In this document: positions 36,101-43,706 of the stretch, one piece after another
Numbering within the stretch: the first letter of the stretch is position 1
Layout: each line of letters opens with the position of its first letter
Origin: Humisphaera borealis
Lineage (GTDB): Bacteria > Planctomycetota > Phycisphaerae > Tepidisphaerales > Tepidisphaeraceae
Reading direction: 5' to 3'
DNA: 64,000 nt
Assembly: GCF_015169395.1 (NCBI RefSeq)
Contig: NZ_CP063458.1
Coordinates: 2,418,001 to 2,482,000, forward strand
Program-made: the position numbers and the translations under genes
The notes under the pieces: generated by a model
Seen by the model: only the letters and a program-made list of their open reading frames with translations
Database searches by the model: none
What the model was told of the DNA's origin: nothing

Positions 36101-36164
36101 GGGCGGCAATCTGTACGCCGAGTCGCGAGTCCCTTGGGTAGCTGGTGATCGCAGCGCAAGTAGG

Positions 36165-36180
36165 GTCCGCCTTGGCGGAC
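36165..36180. repeat. Solitary small hairpin repeat
   Basis: GTCCGCCTTGGCGGAC is a perfect palindromic hairpin with a two-base loop, preceded by AGTAGG. It resembles one half of the two-hairpin elements found elsewhere in the window and lies 63 bases before the esterase start. Confidence 0.4.
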
Positions 36181-36242
36181 GCGACCGGCCGGGTGAACAC
36201 TTCCGACAAAGCAGACCCAACGTTACGAACCGGACAACCATC

Positions 36243-37163
36243 ATGCATATGAAACTCGCTTTTGCAGGCCTCCTATTGCTCACATCGACCTCGGCCGTAT
36301 CGATGGCACAATCCGCACCGGCCAAACCGCTGGCTTCGGCTCGGCCGGCGACGGTCCCGGCCATGCCTAAGGGCGTCGAGTTTCAGCCCGACGTCGCCTA
36401 CCTGCCGGAGGGCCGATCGGAAAAGGCCGACCTCTACCTGCCCCAGAACCGGGCTCGCGACGTGCGGTCGCCGGCCGTCCTGATTATTCATGGCGGCGGA
36501 TGGTCGGGCGGCGAAAAGCGGGCGGCGCGCGAGATCAACATCGGCACCACGCTCGCCCTGCACGGCTACGTCGGCATGAGCATCGATTACATCCTGGCCA
36601 CCAACGGTAAGGTCACCTGGCCGCAGAACCTGCACGACTGCAAGACTGCCGTGCGCTGGCTGCGCAAGAACGCCGAGAAGCTGCAGATCGACCCCGACCG
36701 CATCGGCGTGATCGGCGGATCAGCCGGCGGGCACCTGGCGGCGATGGTCGCCGTCACCGGCCCCGGCGACGGCCTCGACCCCGCCGAGCCGTACGGCGAC
36801 CTCTCGTGCAAAGTGAAGTGCGCCGTCGATCTCTACGGCCCGGCCGACCTGACCGACCGCCCGGAGATCAGGATGTTCGGCAAGAAGCTCGCCGAGGCGC
36901 CAGAGCTCTACAAGAACGCGTCGCCGGTGAGCCACTTGGATAAGAACGATCCGCCCATCCTCATCATGCACGGCACGGCCGACATGACCGTGCCGCTGGA
37001 ACAGTCCAAGCTCTTCGCCGCCGCACTGGCCAAGGCGGGCGTGGAACATGAGTTGGTCATCGTCGAAGGCGCGCCGCACACGTTTCATCTGCAGCCGAAG
37101 CAGAAGGATCTGCGACCGATTGTGCTGGGGTTCTTTGATAAGTATTTGAAGGCGGGGAAGTGA
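36243..37163 (+). CDS. Secreted alpha/beta hydrolase (BD-FAE/HSL-type esterase)
   Basis: A 306-residue protein with a Sec signal (LAFAGLLLLTSTSAVSMAQ). The hydrolase core shows the oxyanion loop HGGGW, the nucleophile elbow GGSAGG, Asp in MHGTADMTVPLEQ, and catalytic His in APHTF. It most resembles bacterial carbohydrate esterases that remove acetyl or feruloyl groups from plant polysaccharide; the exact substrate is not readable. Two in-frame ATGs (36243, 36249) are close together. It is followed by two bow-tie elements and another secreted hydrolase. Confidence 0.88.
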   Translation: MHMKLAFAGLLLLTSTSAVSMAQSAPAKPLASARPATVPAMPKGVEFQPDVAYLPEGRSEKADLYLPQNRARDVRSPAVLIIHGGGWSGGEKRAAREINIGTTLALHGYVGMSIDYILATNGKVTWPQNLHDCKTAVRWLRKNAEKLQIDPDRIGVIGGSAGGHLAAMVAVTGPGDGLDPAEPYGDLSCKVKCAVDLYGPADLTDRPEIRMFGKKLAEAPELYKNASPVSHLDKNDPPILIMHGTADMTVPLEQSKLFAAALAKAGVEHELVIVEGAPHTFHLQPKQKDLRPIVLGFFDKYLKAGK

Positions 37164-37204
37164 AGGTAACCGTCCGCGGGTATGTGTTGTCCCGGCTTGA
37201 TTCT

Positions 37205-37294
37205 GGGTGGCATGGGCAAGCGTACTCGCTTGCCCGTGGGGATCGCCGTCTGACGTTCGACACGGGCAACGGAGTACCGTTGCCCATGCCACCC
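37205..37294. repeat. Bow-tie element, family A (GTACTC loops)
   Basis: A 90-bp inverted repeat bounded by GGGTGGCATGGGC and its complement. It contains two hairpins, GGGCAAGC-GTACTC-GCTTGCCC and GGGCAACG-GAGTAC-CGTTGCCC. It is the reverse complement of the copy at 40776-40865 with scattered changes, several of them compensatory in the stems. Confidence 0.85.
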
Positions 37295-37306
37295 GGTCTG
37301 AACGGT

Positions 37307-37395
37307 TGGTGCCACGGGTCGGCGGTACTCCGCAGACCCGTGCGTGGACAGGCGGTCGGCACGGGTCTCCGGAGTACCGGCGACCCGTGGCACCA
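37307..37395. repeat. Bow-tie element, family B (GTACTC loops)
   Basis: An 89-bp inverted repeat bounded by TGGTGCCACGGGT and its complement. It holds two hairpins with stems GGGTCGGCG/CGCAGACCC and GGGTCTCCG/CGGCGACCC, and the same loops GTACTC and GAGTAC as family A. It ends 47 bases before the downstream hydrolase start. The sister copy is at 45358-45445. Confidence 0.85.
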
Positions 37396-37442
37396 TATCG
37401 CAAACTACTTCCAGGACCGAGCACGACGGAGACGGTGACTTC

Positions 37443-38786
37443 ATGCGAAACCTTAGACCTTCATTCCTGATTGGCATTCTCGTTCTCGTCGCGTCCGCCT
37501 CGTCGGCGATTGCCGCCGATGCGCCTCCCGTCGCGCCCCCCTACTACGCCGTCCGGTACGAGGCCTCGGACAAACCCGGCGAATTGGCGATGCCGGTCAC
37601 TTACACCCTCTGGATCCCCGACGGCGTGAAGACCCTGCGCGGCGTCATCGTTCATCAGCACGGCTGCGGCAAAAGCTCTGGTCTGTCCGGGCAGACCGCG
37701 GCCTACGACCTGCACTGGCAGGCGCTCGCTCGCAAGTGGGACTGTGCCCTCCTCGGCCCGGCCTACTTTCAAACCACCGACAAGGACTGCCGCAACTGGT
37801 GCGATCCGCGCAACGGCTCGGACGCGGCGTTTCAGAAAGCGCTCGCACATTTCGCCGCCGAATCCAAGCACCCCGAACTGACAACCGTTCCGTGGTGTTT
37901 GTGGGGGCATTCCGGCGGCGGATTCTGGTCGAGCATCATGCTTACGCTGCATCCGGAGCGCATCGCGGCGATCTTCTTCCGCTCGGGGTCGGCGTACGCG
38001 ATCTGGGAACGCGGCGAAATCCCCAAACCAACCCTCACGCCGCCGGTGTACGAGGTGCCGTTCATGTTCATCGGCGGTGTGAAGGAAGCGCAGGACAAGG
38101 TCCACGGCCCGCCACGCCTCGGCGACCGGGCGATGCTCAAGGCGTGGCGCGAACACGGTGCGCCCGGTGGGCTGGCGTCCGATCCGCTCAGCGGTCATGA
38201 GTGCGGCGATTCGCGCTATCTCGCGATCGCATTCTTCGACGCCTGCCTGGCCCAGCGACTTCCAGACGCCGGCGGCGCGTCGCAGAAGCTCAAGCCGATC
38301 GACATGAAGCTCGCCTGGCTGGCCGCGCCGGATTCGAACGAAGCAAAGCCCGCGGGCGTGTTCACGGGCGACAAGAGCGCCGCCCACTGGCTTCCCGATG
38401 CGGCATTCGCCAGGGCTTGGAGTTCGTACAACCAGACCGGCCGTCCGAGCGACACCACGCCGCCGCCCGCGCCGACGAACGTGCGCGTTAGCCCCGCGGG
38501 CGAGCTGACCTGGTCCGCCGTCGCCGATCTGGAGAGCGGGCTGGGCGGATTCATCATCGAGCGCGACGGCAAAGAGATCGCCCGCCTGCCGCCCAAGCCC
38601 ATCGGCAAGATCGGAACGCTGTTGTTCCAGGGTTTAACGGGTGGCGATACCCCGATCGTCGCGATGCCGCCGATGGCGTTCAAGGACACGACCGCCGTGG
38701 CGGGCAAGAAGCATCAGTACGCCGTTCGAAGTGTGAACGGGGTGGGATTGGTTTCGCCGGCGAGTATGGCGGCTCCTGTGCCTTGA
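37443..38786 (+). CDS. Secreted alpha/beta hydrolase with C-terminal Fn3-like domain
   Basis: A 447-residue protein. A Sec signal (FLIGILVLVASASSAIAA) precedes an esterase-like alpha/beta hydrolase with HQHGCGKS near the oxyanion loop and the nucleophile elbow GHSGGG. The catalytic His may be in SGHECGDSRY. From about residue 340 the chain reads TPPPAPTNVRVSPAGELTW ... QYAVRSVNGVGLVSPAS, a fibronectin type III-like module. It is probably an extracellular enzyme on carbohydrate or ester substrates. The frame is open to 37344, but that portion is the family B bow-tie, so ATG 37443 is the start. Confidence 0.82.
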   Translation: MRNLRPSFLIGILVLVASASSAIAADAPPVAPPYYAVRYEASDKPGELAMPVTYTLWIPDGVKTLRGVIVHQHGCGKSSGLSGQTAAYDLHWQALARKWDCALLGPAYFQTTDKDCRNWCDPRNGSDAAFQKALAHFAAESKHPELTTVPWCLWGHSGGGFWSSIMLTLHPERIAAIFFRSGSAYAIWERGEIPKPTLTPPVYEVPFMFIGGVKEAQDKVHGPPRLGDRAMLKAWREHGAPGGLASDPLSGHECGDSRYLAIAFFDACLAQRLPDAGGASQKLKPIDMKLAWLAAPDSNEAKPAGVFTGDKSAAHWLPDAAFARAWSSYNQTGRPSDTTPPPAPTNVRVSPAGELTWSAVADLESGLGGFIIERDGKEIARLPPKPIGKIGTLLFQGLTGGDTPIVAMPPMAFKDTTAVAGKKHQYAVRSVNGVGLVSPASMAAPVP

Positions 38787-38831
38787 TCTGAAGCCTGCCT
38801 GAAATCGGTCGCATCAACCGGGCAGTTCGAT

Positions 38832-39269
38832 ATGTCAGTTTTTCGAAAAATCTCGAACTGGGCCCGGTACGGCCGACTTGCTTACTTTCCGGCGCTTGCA
38901 TCATTTGATCCCAAAGAAGGGATGAAGCGCCTTAAAGCATGCGAGCGAGAGGAGCGTGCCGCGTCCAGGCATTGGCTCATCCTTGGATGGGTCGCTGTTC
39001 TTGGATTGATCGCCTTCTTCGGAGCACTTTCGTACTTCAATCCTCACGCGCGAATGTTCATGTTTCTCGGAAACATCCCCGGTCCGATCTTCAACCATCT
39101 TGTGCATCGACGAGTTCGCCGACGCGTGGAGATGAGGGTCGCCGCCGAACTTCGTGATGGTCGGCATTGGAAGTGCATCGAATGCGACTATGACCTGCGC
39201 GCATCGGAAGACCGCTGTCCCGAATGCGGTGCGCCGGTCCATGTTGTTCCACCTGCGGATAGCAGGTGA
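38832..39269 (+). CDS. Membrane protein with C-terminal zinc ribbon, 145 aa
   Basis: One long hydrophobic stretch (HWLILGWVAVLGLIAFFGAL, about 47-66) and a possible second, followed by a basic region and a C-terminal four-cysteine ribbon, CIECDYDLRASEDRCPECG. Small membrane proteins ending with a CxxCxYDLR...CPECG ribbon are frequent in Planctomycetota and have no known function. It lies after the Fn3-hydrolase gene and convergent with yjdM. Confidence 0.8.
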   Translation: MSVFRKISNWARYGRLAYFPALASFDPKEGMKRLKACEREERAASRHWLILGWVAVLGLIAFFGALSYFNPHARMFMFLGNIPGPIFNHLVHRRVRRRVEMRVAAELRDGRHWKCIECDYDLRASEDRCPECGAPVHVVPPADSR

Positions 39270-39302
39270 GCCCTTTCGATGTCGATCGTCGTGAAGATCG
39301 AC

Positions 39303-39653
39303 CTACGATTTCCTCACAAACTGCGTCTTCAACTGCATCGCTCCGATGCCGTCGATCTTGCAATCGATGTCGTGGTCCCCGTCAATCAGGCGGATATTCC
39401 TGACTTTCGTCCCGGCCTTCACCACGTTCGAACCGCCACCCTTGACCTTAAGGTCTTTGATGACGGTGACGCTGTCGCCGTTCTGAAGTTCGTTGCCGTT
39501 GGCGTCGCGCCAGACGCGGGTTTGCTCGGTCGAAGCGGCATCGGCCGACTCGGTACGGCTCCATTCGTGGGCGCACTCGGGGCAGATGTAGAGCGTCGAT
39601 TCGATGTAGGTGTACTCCGACTTGCACTGGGGACAGGGAGGCAGGTCGCTCAT
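39303..39653 (-). CDS. yjdM: YjdM/PhnA-family zinc-ribbon protein
   Basis: A 116-residue protein. The N-terminal zinc ribbon [12 protein letters not shown]...[10 protein letters not shown] is followed by the SH3-like PhnA domain ([20 protein letters not shown] ... [21 protein letters not shown]). It was once called an alkylphosphonate utilisation protein, but the family is not part of the C-P lyase and its role is unknown. ATG 39653 has GGAG five bases upstream; the longer frame to 39902 is antisense to upstream sequence. No phosphonate genes are nearby. Confidence 0.92.
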   Translation of the reverse strand: MSDLPPCPQCKSEYTYIESTLYICPECAHEWSRTESADAASTEQTRVWRDANGNELQNGDSVTVIKDLKVKGGGSNVVKAGTKVRNIRLIDGDHDIDCKIDGIGAMQLKTQFVRKS

Positions 39654-39888
39654 GGGTTCTCCGAGGGTTCGCAGGACGGGCCGTCCAAACTTGCGGCCAT
39701 ATTGCAAGCGTGATTCTACAGGCGGTCGACGGCAACCGGGCACGAGGGTTTCCCTCGGGGGCGACGGTGCTTCGTTTCTGCTAACTTTACCGACGCGGGC
39801 CTGTGATCCAAAACACCGAATGTGTTTGCGTCTGTCCGATCGGACGGCGACCGTTCCGAGGGAGGCACGCGGCCCTTCGAAAGTCCCC

Positions 39889-40203
39889 ATGAAATACATC
39901 ATCAGTTGGTTCGAGCGTCCGCAGGGTTCGCCGATCGAGTACGAGAACGCTCAGAAGCGAATTCTTGAAGTCTTCGGGCAGTGGAAAGCACCGGCCAACT
40001 TCAAGATCGAGTTCTTTGTGATCCGCGTCGGCGAATGGGGCGGGCACATGCTCATGGAGTGCGACGATCCGGTGACGATTCACAAGTTCTGCTCGATGCT
40101 GCCCTCGTTCGTTTTTGAGGTGCATCCGGTGATCCCGGTCGAGGAAGCGGTTCGCGGCGAACTCGAAGTGATCGCCTGGCGGGACGGGCTTAAAGGCAAG
40201 TGA
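39889..40203 (+). CDS. DUF3303-family small protein
   Basis: A 104-residue protein beginning [21 protein letters not shown], with the ferredoxin-like alpha/beta pattern of DUF3303 ([13 protein letters not shown] near the end). Function is unknown. The frame is open far upstream, but the family-typical start is ATG 39889. It is divergent from yjdM and convergent with the DUF1772 gene. Confidence 0.78.
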   Translation: MKYIISWFERPQGSPIEYENAQKRILEVFGQWKAPANFKIEFFVIRVGEWGGHMLMECDDPVTIHKFCSMLPSFVFEVHPVIPVEEAVRGELEVIAWRDGLKGK

Positions 40204-40224
40204 AGGCGGGACGGCTGACGGCCG

Positions 40225-40713
40225 TCAGGCGGCAATCCCCACGACCAGAAGCATCATCGCCGAAGCCGCGGCGGCGGTTCGCACATGATTCCACCACGTC
40301 CACCGCCGGAGGTAGTCGGACCAGATACGCTGGCCTTCGGCGTCGTCCGGGTTCACCTTCGCCAGCGCGTCGTTCAGCGGCACGTTGCCCGCGATGGTGA
40401 CGCCGAATGTCCCGACGATATACAGCAGGCTGCCGGCGATGATGTACAGAGATGCCGGGGATTGCCAGTGCCACACGGCAGCGACAACAACCCCCGCGGC
40501 GACGACGACCGTGCCCATGAAGACGCCGAGGAACGCAGGATTCAAGACGACAATGTTGATCTGCTGCATCGCCCGGATGCCCTCGGCCGGCGACAGGCGG
40601 GCGAGTGCCTTCATGACGAAGGTCGAGAACGCGAAGAATACGCCGGCGACCAGGCCGGAACCGACCGCGGCGGCAAGCGTCAGCAGAAAGAACCAGGGGT
40701 GGTTGGGGAGCAT
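40225..40713 (-). CDS. DUF1772 / anthrone-oxygenase-like membrane protein
   Basis: A 162-residue protein with four hydrophobic segments. Typical family stretches are GLVAGVFFAFSTFVMKAL, INIVVLNPAFLGVFMGT and NVPLNDALAKV followed by WTWWNHVRTAAA. The family is related to anthrone oxygenases, though bacterial members are unassigned. A family A bow-tie element ends 62 bases upstream of the ATG. Confidence 0.88.
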   Translation of the reverse strand: MLPNHPWFFLLTLAAAVGSGLVAGVFFAFSTFVMKALARLSPAEGIRAMQQINIVVLNPAFLGVFMGTVVVAAGVVVAAVWHWQSPASLYIIAGSLLYIVGTFGVTIAGNVPLNDALAKVNPDDAEGQRIWSDYLRRWTWWNHVRTAAAASAMMLLVVGIAA

Positions 40714-40775
40714 GTCTACGTGAGGTTAGGCATGACGGCGCGCGAGGACCAACGGCCGGCGAAAGTGTCGTTGCA

Positions 40776-40865
40776 GGGTGGCATGGGCAACGGTACTCCG
40801 TTGCCCGTGTCGAACGTCATGTGGCGTCCACCACGGGCAAGCGAGTACCCTTGCTCATGCCACCC
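40776..40865. repeat. Bow-tie element, family A, second copy
   Basis: A 90-bp inverted repeat bounded by GGGTGGCATGGGC and its complement. It contains hairpins GGGCAACG-GTACTC-CGTTGCCC and a slightly decayed GGGCAAGC-GAGTAC-CCTTGCTC. It is in opposite orientation to the copy at 37205 and lies between xer and the DUF1772 gene. Confidence 0.85.
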
Positions 40866-40904
40866 AAACGCACGCGGAAACTCAGGTACCGCGGCTATCC
40901 GTCA

Positions 40905-40942
40905 ACGCAACAAGCCCACCCTTGCGGGTGGGCTCGTTGTTG
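40905..40942 (-). terminator. Terminator-like hairpin after the recombinase gene
   Basis: A 9-bp stem (AGCCCACCC with GGGTGGGCT, loop TTGC) with further imperfect pairing outside, followed on the minus strand by TTGTTGCGTTG. It lies 34 bases after the xer stop. Confidence 0.6.
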
Positions 40943-40975
40943 ATGCAGGCAATTCGTGGCGACGACGGGGCCGGG

Positions 40976-42148
40976 CTAGATCGCCTTAGGGTAGAAAGGG
41001 CGCTGCCCTCCCGAGTTGGTCTGCTGGGCCGCCGGGTGCGGGATCGTGTCGGAATTCGCCCGCGGGTGGGCCGAGTTGTACGCGTCCTTCATCCGGGCGG
41101 TCGTCAGGTGCGTGTAGACCTGCGTGGTGCTCAGACTCTGATGCCCGAGCAGTTCCTGCACGCTTCGCAGATCGGCACCGTTGTTGAGCAGGTGCGTCGC
41201 GAAGCTGTGCCGCAGGGTGTGCGGGCTGATGCCGGGATCGAGGCCGGCCTGCACGAGATACTTGTCGAGCTTGCGGCGGACCGAGCGGGTGCTCAGCGGT
41301 TCGCCGTGCTTGTTCAGGAACACACGGGCGGCATACGGGCCATTGCAGCGCGGCTCCATCGACCGCATTTCAAAGTACTTCTGCAACGCCTTGATCGCCT
41401 GGCTGCCGATCGGGGTCAGGCGGTCCTTGCGGCCCTTGCCACGAACCCGCAGCACGCCTTCAACCAGGTCCAGGTCCTGCATCTCCAGCTCGACCAGTTC
41501 GCTGACGCGGATACCGGAGGAGTAGAGGATTTCGAGCATCGCCCGGTCGCGGCCGGCGAGGATGTCGCCGTCGCCGGGGGCATCGAGCAGCTTCTGCACC
41601 TGTTCCAGGTCCAGGCACTTGGGCAGGCGCTTGTCCTGCTTGGGCGTGCGGATCGTTACCAGCGGGCTGGCACCGACCATGCCCCGGCGGATGAGGAACT
41701 TGTAAAAGCTCCGGAGCGTCGCCAGCTTCCGTGCCGTCGTGCTCTTGGTGTAGTTCTGGGCGTAGAGGTAGGTCAGGAACTCGCGAACCGTCGTCGGCTC
41801 GCACTTGACCTTCCGCTCGTCCACCTGCGCTGCGGTCATCTTCTGCGCCGGAGCGACATTGCCCACGCCCGCACCGATCTCGCCGGCGAGATACTGACCG
41901 AACTGCTGAAGGTCAGCGCCGTAGCTCTTGACCGTGTAATCGCTGAAGTGGCGTTCAAGCTTGAGGTAGTCCAGGAACTGGCGGACCAGCGGAGTGAACT
42001 CCTTCTCCTGAGGAGCCGCGGCCTTTGCGCCGGTGTGCTTGAGCCCCGGAGCAGACGAGGCGACCGACGGCAGTGCGCCGATCGATCCGATCGTCCTTGA
42101 ATCGGGAATCGGGGTTGGATGAGTTGGAAAAACGGTGGCGCTATTCAT
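40976..42148 (-). CDS. xerC: Tyrosine recombinase XerC/XerD
   Basis: About 390 residues. After a ~60-residue Pro/Ser-rich N-terminal extension comes a SAM-like core-binding domain (FTPLVRQFLDYLKLERHFSDYT), then the catalytic domain with all key residues: R in SSGIRVSEL, K in GKGRKDR, HTLRHSFATH, H in LLGHQSL and nucleophile Y in TTQVYTHL. It is most likely the housekeeping recombinase that resolves chromosome dimers; with no neighbouring integron or phage genes an integrase role is less likely. C versus D cannot be told here. ATG 42148 is a guess because the frame is open to 42346 and no clear Shine-Dalgarno is present. Confidence 0.9.
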   Translation of the reverse strand: MNSATVFPTHPTPIPDSRTIGSIGALPSVASSAPGLKHTGAKAAAPQEKEFTPLVRQFLDYLKLERHFSDYTVKSYGADLQQFGQYLAGEIGAGVGNVAPAQKMTAAQVDERKVKCEPTTVREFLTYLYAQNYTKSTTARKLATLRSFYKFLIRRGMVGASPLVTIRTPKQDKRLPKCLDLEQVQKLLDAPGDGDILAGRDRAMLEILYSSGIRVSELVELEMQDLDLVEGVLRVRGKGRKDRLTPIGSQAIKALQKYFEMRSMEPRCNGPYAARVFLNKHGEPLSTRSVRRKLDKYLVQAGLDPGISPHTLRHSFATHLLNNGADLRSVQELLGHQSLSTTQVYTHLTTARMKDAYNSAHPRANSDTIPHPAAQQTNSGGQRPFYPKAI

Positions 42149-42365
42149 AGGTACCGGCGTGGCACGAGGACATCCTCTGACCGATGTGAGCCGCCGCCGG
42201 CACATCGACTCGGCTTTGCATTCGCCGAACCGTCCGGGGGCGCAAGGGCGTGGGACGATCCTCGTTCCACGTGGGTCGTTACGAACTGACCCGAGATCCG
42301 ATCTGCTGTCTTTCATCCCGCCTGCCGTCGGCATGGCCGCGGACAAACGGAAGCGATAAACCGAG

Positions 42366-42623
42366 TTATGCTGCTTTCTTCGGCAAATACGTCATCAATT
42401 CTTTCGCCAAATGCTGGCCGAGCTGATGAGACAGCACGGCGGCGTCAAACCAGTCGAACGGCATCTCGCGGCGATGAACCATTTCGACCAGCGCGTCGAG
42501 CACCCTGGGCTCGTCTCCCACCTCATACCGAAAGCAGAACCGGTGCTGCCCCTTGACGAGACTGAGCGTCTTAAAGACCGGCTCTTGGGTGTTGGAAGAG
42601 GGCTGGGTGACTGGGTCGGGCAT
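42366..42623 (-). CDS. Small hypothetical protein, 85 aa
   Basis: A short soluble protein starting MPDPVTQPSSNTQEPVFKTL. The middle part reads GQHRFCFRYEVGDEPRVLDAL and the C-terminal helix contains FDAAVLSHQLGQHLAKEL. I recognise no named family. It has ordinary codon use and lies between the recombinase and lipoprotein genes on the same strand. Ribosome site evidence is weak (AAGAG before ATG). Confidence 0.6.
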   Translation of the reverse strand: MPDPVTQPSSNTQEPVFKTLSLVKGQHRFCFRYEVGDEPRVLDALVEMVHRREMPFDWFDAAVLSHQLGQHLAKELMTYLPKKAA

Positions 42624-42727
42624 GGTGACTCTTGAATCTCAGACTTGAGACGGCGGACTCCACAACTCACGTCTGGCGTCCGCCTCGTTATCCCTTCATC
42701 GGCCGAACCACATCATTCCCTTTGCCT

Positions 42728-43585
42728 TCAACGCGTTGTGACTTTTTCCGGATCGCTGCCGGCCCGATTTGCACCTTCAGGGCGCTTCAGTTCCTGCAGC
42801 AATACGGGGCCTGCGGAGTTCGTACCGGCCGAGGCAACCGCCGGCGGTCGTGCCGCCGCGCCCAGACGCCGCGCCTCGGCTCGAAGCAGGTCGCCAATCA
42901 GCGTGTGGTAGGCAAATCCCACATATCGGTCCATGTTGACGAAATACTCGCGATCGCCCATCGGGCTGACAGGATCGTGCCGGCCCCTGGCATACCCGGA
43001 CAGTGCTTCACGCACCGTGCCGTTGGCGGCGTCGAACATGCCTATCGCCTGGACGAAGTCGTTCTGAGTCGGCCCGGCGGGCATCAGGGTCGGGTCAGGT
43101 GCGGCCTGGCGGGTCATCTCTCGGACATCGACCGCCGGGATGCCTCCCATCCGCGCCGAGCGGAACATTTGCAGGCTCCCGCCCCACTTGGGCGGATCGT
43201 AGGGGTCGTACGCTGTAACAGTCGGTACAACCAGCGCGTCGCAACCCAAGGCCTCGCAAACGATCGCCGCCTGCGTTGCCGACTGCACCTGCTCGATGCG
43301 TAATGCGGCGTAGACCTGGATCGTTCGATCCACCGGTATCACCGTCAGCCCGCGCACCTCCTGCAGCTTGTGGTACAGGATGTCGGATTGCAGCAGCGGA
43401 TCGACCTCACGCTGCCCGCTCAGGTTGATCGCCGGGGCGATCGCCCAGACCTGCGGCTGCGCTCCCGGCAAAATCGAGACGACTTCCGAGCCATAGGGCT
43501 TGGGCTTGCTCGAGCAACCCATACCCATCGCCGCAATGGCGATGACGCCCAATCCGAGTCTAAAGATGCTCCGCATCAATCGCAT
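42728..43585 (-). CDS. Envelope lipoprotein, 285 aa
   Basis: The signal MRLMRSIFRLGLGVIAIAAM ends in GMGC with a lipid-modified Cys about 24. The mature protein has a region (VWAIAPAINLSGQREVDPLL; LGCDALVVPTVTAYDPYDPPK) resembling lipoproteins that estimate or bind at the periplasmic face, similar in style to DUF799/CsgG-like folds, but no firm assignment is possible. ATG 43585 has AAGGA upstream; the longer frame to 43699 translates a bow-tie element and is rejected. It follows the TolB-like gene on the same strand. Confidence 0.78.
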   Translation of the reverse strand: MRLMRSIFRLGLGVIAIAAMGMGCSSKPKPYGSEVVSILPGAQPQVWAIAPAINLSGQREVDPLLQSDILYHKLQEVRGLTVIPVDRTIQVYAALRIEQVQSATQAAIVCEALGCDALVVPTVTAYDPYDPPKWGGSLQMFRSARMGGIPAVDVREMTRQAAPDPTLMPAGPTQNDFVQAIGMFDAANGTVREALSGYARGRHDPVSPMGDREYFVNMDRYVGFAYHTLIGDLLRAEARRLGAAARPPAVASAGTNSAGPVLLQELKRPEGANRAGSDPEKVTTR

Positions 43586-43613
43586 ATCGCTTCGTCCTTG
43601 AAGCAGTTTTGTC

Positions 43614-43694
43614 TTGTGGCATGGGCATGTACTCATGCCCGTGTCTTCTCCGAGGCATCGCAAGCACGGGCATGAGTACCTGCCCATGCCACAA
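43614..43694. repeat. Bow-tie element, family A, third copy
   Basis: An 81-bp inverted repeat bounded by TTGTGGCATGGGCAT and its complement. It has hairpins GGGCAT-GTACTC-ATGCCC and GGGCAT-GAGTAC-CTGCCC. The stems are shorter than in the other copies but the loops are unchanged. It lies 29 bases upstream of the lipoprotein start. Confidence 0.85.
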
Positions 43695-43706
43695 TGCAAC
43701 TACTCA

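Noticed and set aside
40778-42100. 440-residue plus-strand frame over the recombinase gene
   Set aside because: Begins inside a bow-tie repeat and runs antisense to all Xer catalytic motifs.
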